From: Bacillota bacterium
GTDB taxonomy: Bacteria; Bacillota; Clostridia; Christensenellales; SZUA-584
Direction: 5' to 3'
NCBI GenBank assembly: GCA_023416745.1
Contig: JAEZHF010000088.1
Location: 1-51,244 of the forward strand
DNA length: 51,244 nt
Under the pieces are notes generated by a model. That model saw only the letters and a list, made by a program, of their open reading frames with translations. It did no database searches and was not told where the DNA came from. Both the position numbers and the translations under genes were made by a program. Positions 48,030 to 51,244 of the stretch are shown piece by piece; within the stretch, counting starts at the first letter, position 1; each line of letters begins with the position of its first letter.

Positions 48030-48950
48030 TTACGGAAGTATGTTTCCGGCAGCCAGATAGATTTCGTACCACTCCTCGCGGGTAATCATGATCTCCGCCG
48101 CCTTGGCGCAGTCCCTGATGCGCTGCACATTCATCGTCCCCGTTACCGGCTGCATCTTCGCCGGATGGCGCAGCAGCCATGCAATCGCCATGGTGGTGTT
48201 GCTCACATTATACTTAGCGGCTATTTCATTGATCTTGGCGTTCAGCCCGGGGAATTTATCGTTATCCAGAAACACGCCTTCAAAGAAGCCGTACTGTAAG
48301 GGCGACCAGGGCTGAATCGTAATATCATTCAAACGGCAGAAATCCAATATGCTGCCGTCACGGTTCACCGCACGTTCGTCCAGCATGTTGACATGAAGAC
48401 CCTGTGAGATCATCGTCGCATTGGTGATGCTGAGCTGCAACTGGTTGGCCAGAAACGGCTGCTTGACAAACTTTTGCAGCAGCTGTATCTGCATGGGGTT
48501 AAGGTTAGAAACACCAAAATTGCGCACTTTGCCGGATGACTGCAGTATATCGAAGGCTTCGGCTACCTCTTCCGGCTCCACTAGAGCGTCGGCTCTGTGC
48601 AGCAGCAGTATGTCGAGATACTCTGTCTTCAGGCGCTTTAATATGCCATCAGCCGACTCCAGTATGTGCTTTTTGGAAAAATCGTGCCCGATGTTCCTTC
48701 TGATGCCGCACTTGGACTGCAGTATCACCTTCTCTCGGACAGCAGCGTTCATATGAATTGCATCCGCGAATATCTCCTCACATGCCCCATCGCCATATAC
48801 GTCCGCATGGTCAAAGAAGTTTGCGCCTTCGTCCAGCGCCGCCTGTATAAAGTGTTCCGCTTCGGATTTATCCAGCCGGTTCAGGCGCATGCAGCCAACA
48901 GCAATTACCGGCACATCCAGATTCGATTTCCCCAGCTTGATAGTTCTCAT
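48030..48950 (-). CDS. Aldo/keto reductase (YdhF-like)
   Basis: NAD(P)H-dependent carbonyl reductase with a TIM barrel. It is 306 aa. Catalytic tetrad region: Asp and Tyr in FFDHADVYGDG (about 45-55), Lys in VILQSKCGI, His in LLLHRADALV; GVSNLNPMQIQLL and the C-terminal PVTGTMNVQRIRD cofactor region follow. Closest in layout to E. coli YdhF. The ATG at 48950 follows TTGGAGGATGAAGCG; the frame is open to 49025 without such a site. Its promoter has a MerR-type 19-base spacer with an internal dyad, suggesting induction by reactive carbonyls or thiol stress. Confidence 0.92.
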   Translation of the reverse strand: MRTIKLGKSNLDVPVIAVGCMRLNRLDKSEAEHFIQAALDEGANFFDHADVYGDGACEEIFADAIHMNAAVREKVILQSKCGIRRNIGHDFSKKHILESADGILKRLKTEYLDILLLHRADALVEPEEVAEAFDILQSSGKVRNFGVSNLNPMQIQLLQKFVKQPFLANQLQLSITNATMISQGLHVNMLDERAVNRDGSILDFCRLNDITIQPWSPLQYGFFEGVFLDNDKFPGLNAKINEIAAKYNVSNTTMAIAWLLRHPAKMQPVTGTMNVQRIRDCAKAAEIMITREEWYEIYLAAGNILP

Positions 48951-49064
48951 CGCTTCATCCTCCAAATAATATTGGGCTGGTACAGACGTAAAACGCCGCC
49001 CGCCTTCCAAAGCCAGATAGCGCAAATCATGCAGACAAGCACCGACTGGGCTCTGTTACTCTGA

Positions 49065-49095
49065 ATAATAAACCTTAGCGCTAACTCTAAGTCAA
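49065..49095 (-). promoter_or_regulatory. MerR-type promoter and operator of the aldo/keto reductase gene
   Basis: On the minus strand TTGACT (49090-49095), a 19-base spacer, TATTAT (49065-49070). The spacer region carries the dyad CTTAGAGTTAGCGCTAAG (49074-49091; one mismatch between 7-base arms). A 19-base spacer with a dyad between the boxes is the hallmark of MerR-family activation; the dyad resembles AdhR/NmlR-type operators. Confidence 0.75.
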
Positions 49096-49299
49096 TATTA
49101 CTTTTGAATTTTTTCCCGGAAAATATATGGGTTTGATCGTGTCCCCTGCTGGGTGGGTCACAGGCGTTCAAACAAGTTCCAAAGCTATCGCCACCAGCCG
49201 TTTTCCGTTGTGCTTTTCATATAGACATAAAACGCTGCCGGTTTAATCCAGCGCATGCGCTGAAAAACAAAAACACCTAAGCGAAAATAAAAAAAGTGG

Positions 49300-49328
49300 T
49301 TGAATAACGTTGTCCAATATATTATAAT
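49300..49328 (+). promoter_or_regulatory. Promoter of tRNA-Val
   Basis: TTGAAT (49300-49305), 17-base spacer, TATAAT (49323-49328). Confidence 0.8.
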
Positions 49329-49345
49329 AGCTTCTGCACTGACTT

Positions 49346-49422
49346 GGAGGTATGGCTCAGCTGGTTAGAGCGCTCGCTTCACATGCGAGAGGTCGCTGGT
49401 TCGAATCCAGCTATCTCCACCA
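49346..49422 (+). tRNA. tRNA-Val (anticodon CAC)
   Basis: Full cloverleaf of 77 bases with encoded CCA. Acceptor GGAGGTA/TATCTCC, anticodon stem CTCGC/GCGAG with loop TTCACAT, T stem GCTGG/CCAGC with TTCGAAT loop. Reads GUG codons. Confidence 0.97.
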
Positions 49423-49455
49423 AACCGCGAATCGTAAATGGTTTGCGGTTTTTTC
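49423..49455 (+). terminator. Terminator of tRNA-Val
   Basis: AAACCGC (49423-49429) and GCGGTTT (49445-49451), extended by GAA/TTT with one wobble, then a T-run. Confidence 0.8.
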
Positions 49456-49495
49456 ATTTGGCGCTGCGGCATTATTCGACAAAACTATGCATAAG

Positions 49496-49524
49496 TTGAC
49501 TTTATTTTTACCGTATAATATAAT
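49496..49524 (+). promoter_or_regulatory. Promoter of the acidic repeat protein gene
   Basis: TTGACT (49496-49501), 17-base spacer, TATAAT (49519-49524). The leader of about 165 bases has a short GGAG/CTCC hairpin but no other feature. Confidence 0.7.
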
Positions 49525-49694
49525 TATGAATATATATTAGAGGAAAGTATTTACTATATCAGTCGTATTAAATGATGTTTCCGGAGTCTAGGCTCCAACA
49601 GTTTGCGGCTGGTTTTGTGGTTTCCTGAAGCATAACTGGGTTCTTGTGCTTATTACAGATTATTCACACAAATATCAGAGAGGACCATAACTCA

Positions 49695-51244
49695 TTGTTA
49701 TTCTATGTTATCATTTTGGGCTTTGGTGCACTGGCTGGGATTATCATCAATATACTCATTAACCAGAAGAACCTCGTTTATACTATTATTGGTTCTATAG
49801 TCATACTGTTCACTGGGGCTTTTGCCTGTTTTGTGTTGTATTATCCGTTTTATTTTGACAGTTTCCGCTCACTGATAACCACTCTCATGATTGCAACTGT
49901 ATTCTTCATTGTCATATACGTTGCCCTTCGTTTGATTGTCAACACAGTAGTACCGCAGCAAGAACCTATTACTCAGCCCGATGCCGATTCCAGAAGGCAG
50001 ATGTCGAAGCAGCCAACCCATAACCGGTCTTCATATACTGGCAGGATCGGCAAAGTTAAAACGAAGACAATCCAAAATGTTGAGGTTACCCGTATCAATA
50101 AATCGGTGATTCAGTCCGTCAAAACTGCTGAACTGACAGCCTCCAAAGCGCCGGCGTCCACCAGTGTCAGTACAATGCGGACCAACAACACTTTTACAGC
50201 CGATAAAATCGAGCCTGCCCGGGCAGCATTTACCCCAACAGCTGTTTCCGGTGTAGAATTAAAAGCTAGACTGCCCGAAACCGCCGCTGTACAAGCCGAC
50301 GAGGAAACAGCAATTATGGCTGAGGCGCTTTCTGTTCCGATACCACGCGCCATAGCAGATATCCCAGTGTGTCAGGAAGCTGCTCATATCGAGGAGCAGC
50401 CGGTCCCTGAGCCCGAAGCCGCCGCTGCTCTGACAGACGAGGAATCTGTTGATTCTTTGATACCGGCTCAGGAACTTGAAGCTGCCGCTATTCCAACGGA
50501 CGATAAAACTGTTGATTCCGTGGAAATACCGGCTCAGGAACTCGAGGCTGCCGCGATCACGGGGGACGATGATACTGCTGATGTCATGGAAATATCGGTT
50601 CGGGAGTCAGATGCCGCTTCCGTCCTGACGGGCACAGGCGCTATTGATGCCATGGAAATACCAGCCCAGGAACTTGAAGCTGCCGCGATCATGGGGGACG
50701 ATGATACTGTTGATTCCGTGGAAATACCGTTTCAGGAGCCTGAAGCTGACGCTATGACAGACGATGAAACTGCTGATTTCTTAGAAATATCATCAGCTCT
50801 CAATCCCGAAGCTGCCGATATCCCGAGGGACGATGAGACTGTTGATGCCATGGTAATACCTGCTCAGGAGCCTGAAGCGGCTGCTGTACCGAGGGATGCA
50901 GATACTGTTGATTCCGTGGAAATACCCGTTCAGGAACCCGAATCTGCCTATGCAGAGTTGCCAGACCATGCACCAGAAGTTGCGGCTGATATGCAGAGGG
51001 AAGAATGCGTAGATGATTCCAGCTCTGCGCAGAAGGCGCCCGACCAGCCGAATGAAATCAGCACTCCCATACAGTCTGTTTCCGTTACGGACAAGTATTC
51101 ACTTCTTCTTGACAAAGCTATGGAACTGATAGGCGATGGAAAGTATATATACGCTTTGCAGTTGCTCGAGGTGTGCCTCGGCGGCCCGTCCAGTTTCTCT
51201 CAGCAAAAGCAGGCTGATATATTGTCGCTGGAGTGCCTTATTCT
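49695..51244 (+). CDS. Membrane-anchored acidic protein with 22-residue tandem repeats (C-terminus cut by window edge)
   Basis: I do not recognise it. The first 516 residues are visible. Residues 1-90 hold three hydrophobic helices (FYVIILGFGALAGIIINIL, YTIIGSIVILFTGAFACF, LMIATVFFIVIYVALRLIV). A basic linker follows (about 100-135; RRQMSKQPTHNRSS, GKVKTKT), then a long acidic Ala/Glu/Pro region with eight 22-residue repeats (residues 245-419), then a helical part DKYSLLLDKAMELIGDGKYIYALQLLEVCLGG that looks like the start of a TPR-type domain. The start is probably the TTG at 49695, 10 bases after AGAGAGGA; no ATG lies in frame before the second helix, and a stop lies upstream. The acidic region probably faces the cytoplasm or outside as an extended spacer. 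Confidence 0.75.
   Translation, partial: MLFYVIILGFGALAGIIINILINQKNLVYTIIGSIVILFTGAFACFVLYYPFYFDSFRSLITTLMIATVFFIVIYVALRLIVNTVVPQQEPITQPDADSRRQMSKQPTHNRSSYTGRIGKVKTKTIQNVEVTRINKSVIQSVKTAELTASKAPASTSVSTMRTNNTFTADKIEPARAAFTPTAVSGVELKARLPETAAVQADEETAIMAEALSVPIPRAIADIPVCQEAAHIEEQPVPEPEAAAALTDEESVDSLIPAQELEAAAIPTDDKTVDSVEIPAQELEAAAITGDDDTADVMEISVRESDAASVLTGTGAIDAMEIPAQELEAAAIMGDDDTVDSVEIPFQEPEADAMTDDETADFLEISSALNPEAADIPRDDETVDAMVIPAQEPEAAAVPRDADTVDSVEIPVQEPESAYAELPDHAPEVAADMQREECVDDSSSAQKAPDQPNEISTPIQSVSVTDKYSLLLDKAMELIGDGKYIYALQLLEVCLGGPSSFSQQKQADILSLECLI
50427..50951 (+). repeat. 66-base coding tandem repeat (about 8 units)
   Basis: One 63-base unit then seven units of exactly 66 bases, coding a degenerate 22-residue module. 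Key positions: D-D-x-T-V-D-S-V-E-I-P early in the unit, then A-Q-E-P/L-E-A-A-A at its end. Units are diverged (for example MEISVRESDAAS, LEISSALNPEAAD) but length is kept. Confidence 0.85.

Larger units (their letters stand above)
48951..49345. other. Intergenic region between aldo/keto reductase and tRNA-Val
   Basis: Holds the MerR-type promoter (minus, 49065-49095) and the tRNA-Val promoter (plus, 49300-49328). Between about 49100 and 49290 I see no gene, repeat or clear structure. No merR-like regulator gene lies in the window. Confidence 0.6.

Noticed and set aside
47765..49422. Possible mobile island between the two tRNA genes
   Set aside because: No integrase, no direct repeat of either tRNA 3' end and no phage genes were seen; only an aldo/keto reductase lies between them.
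49352..49540. 62-codon frame across tRNA-Val
   Set aside because: It lies within the tRNA and its terminator.
50427..50951. Possible CRISPR-like array
   Set aside because: Units are contiguous 66-base coding repeats in frame with no spacers; they are protein repeats.

Overview
The window reads as chromosomal DNA of an anaerobic, endospore-forming Firmicute of the class Clostridia, with fairly GC-rich coding sequence. The signs are a six-gene Rnf complex, a one-chain pyruvate:ferredoxin oxidoreductase, sporulation genes (YtfJ/GerW, SpoIVFA-SpoIVFB, a PdaB-like deacetylase), the Gram-positive regulators PurR and YerC, strong Shine-Dalgarno sites (GGAGG) and clear sigma-A promoters. I cannot name the genus. 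L27 lacks the cleavable N-terminal extension usual in Firmicutes and no prp gene lies between rplU and rpmA, which may help placement.

Layout. 1-800: 5' part of a DNRLRE/collagen-like surface protein (minus strand, runs off the left edge). 1.1-6.4 kb: glycerol-1-phosphate dehydrogenase (+), purR (-) divergent from murC (+), and a URO-D family methyltransferase-like gene (+) with a striking palindrome over its promoter. 6.4-17.7 kb, all minus: ytfI-ytfJ; yerC-pcrA-ligA plus a hypothetical gene; a FAH-family hydrolase; a PdaB-like gene with a tandem-OB single-strand binding protein; rpsO-pnp. 18-23.5 kb, plus: rnfCDGEAB and maf. 23.7-26.0 kb, minus: CoA-disulfide-reductase-like flavoprotein and an AraC/GyrI regulator. 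26.1-31 kb, plus: mreB and PFOR. 31-40 kb, minus: an OGG-type glycosylase; the series TIGR03960 radical SAM, TIGR03936, rng, rplU, rpmA; a MBL-fold hydrolase with a VOC protein; spoIVFA-spoIVFB. 40.3-41.7 kb (+): a NlpC/P60 wall hydrolase. 41.8-47.3 kb, minus: a zinc-ribbon membrane protein, proS, and a btuFCD-type importer behind a cobalamin riboswitch. 47.4 kb to the end: a 61-residue membrane peptide, tRNA-Ala(GGC), an aldo/keto reductase behind a MerR-type promoter, tRNA-Val(CAC), and the start of a membrane-anchored acidic protein with 22-residue tandem repeats.

Together: PFOR reduces ferredoxin and Rnf couples ferredoxin oxidation to NAD reduction and ion pumping. The B12 importer is switched by B12 itself; the TIGR03960 radical SAM protein is a B12-binding family and the URO-D family is linked to corrinoid methyl transfer. 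SpoIVFA/FB, YtfJ and PdaB serve sporulation. DNA repair and replication (LigA, PcrA, SSB, OGG) and RNA processing (PNPase, RNase G) are housekeeping.

I saw no prophage, insertion sequence or CRISPR array and no clear multi-gene novel system. The best leads are a structured repeat found twice in the 3' regions of minus-strand genes, the operator-like palindrome at the URO-D gene, the two repeat proteins at the window edges, and several undescribed RNA or DNA dyads between genes.
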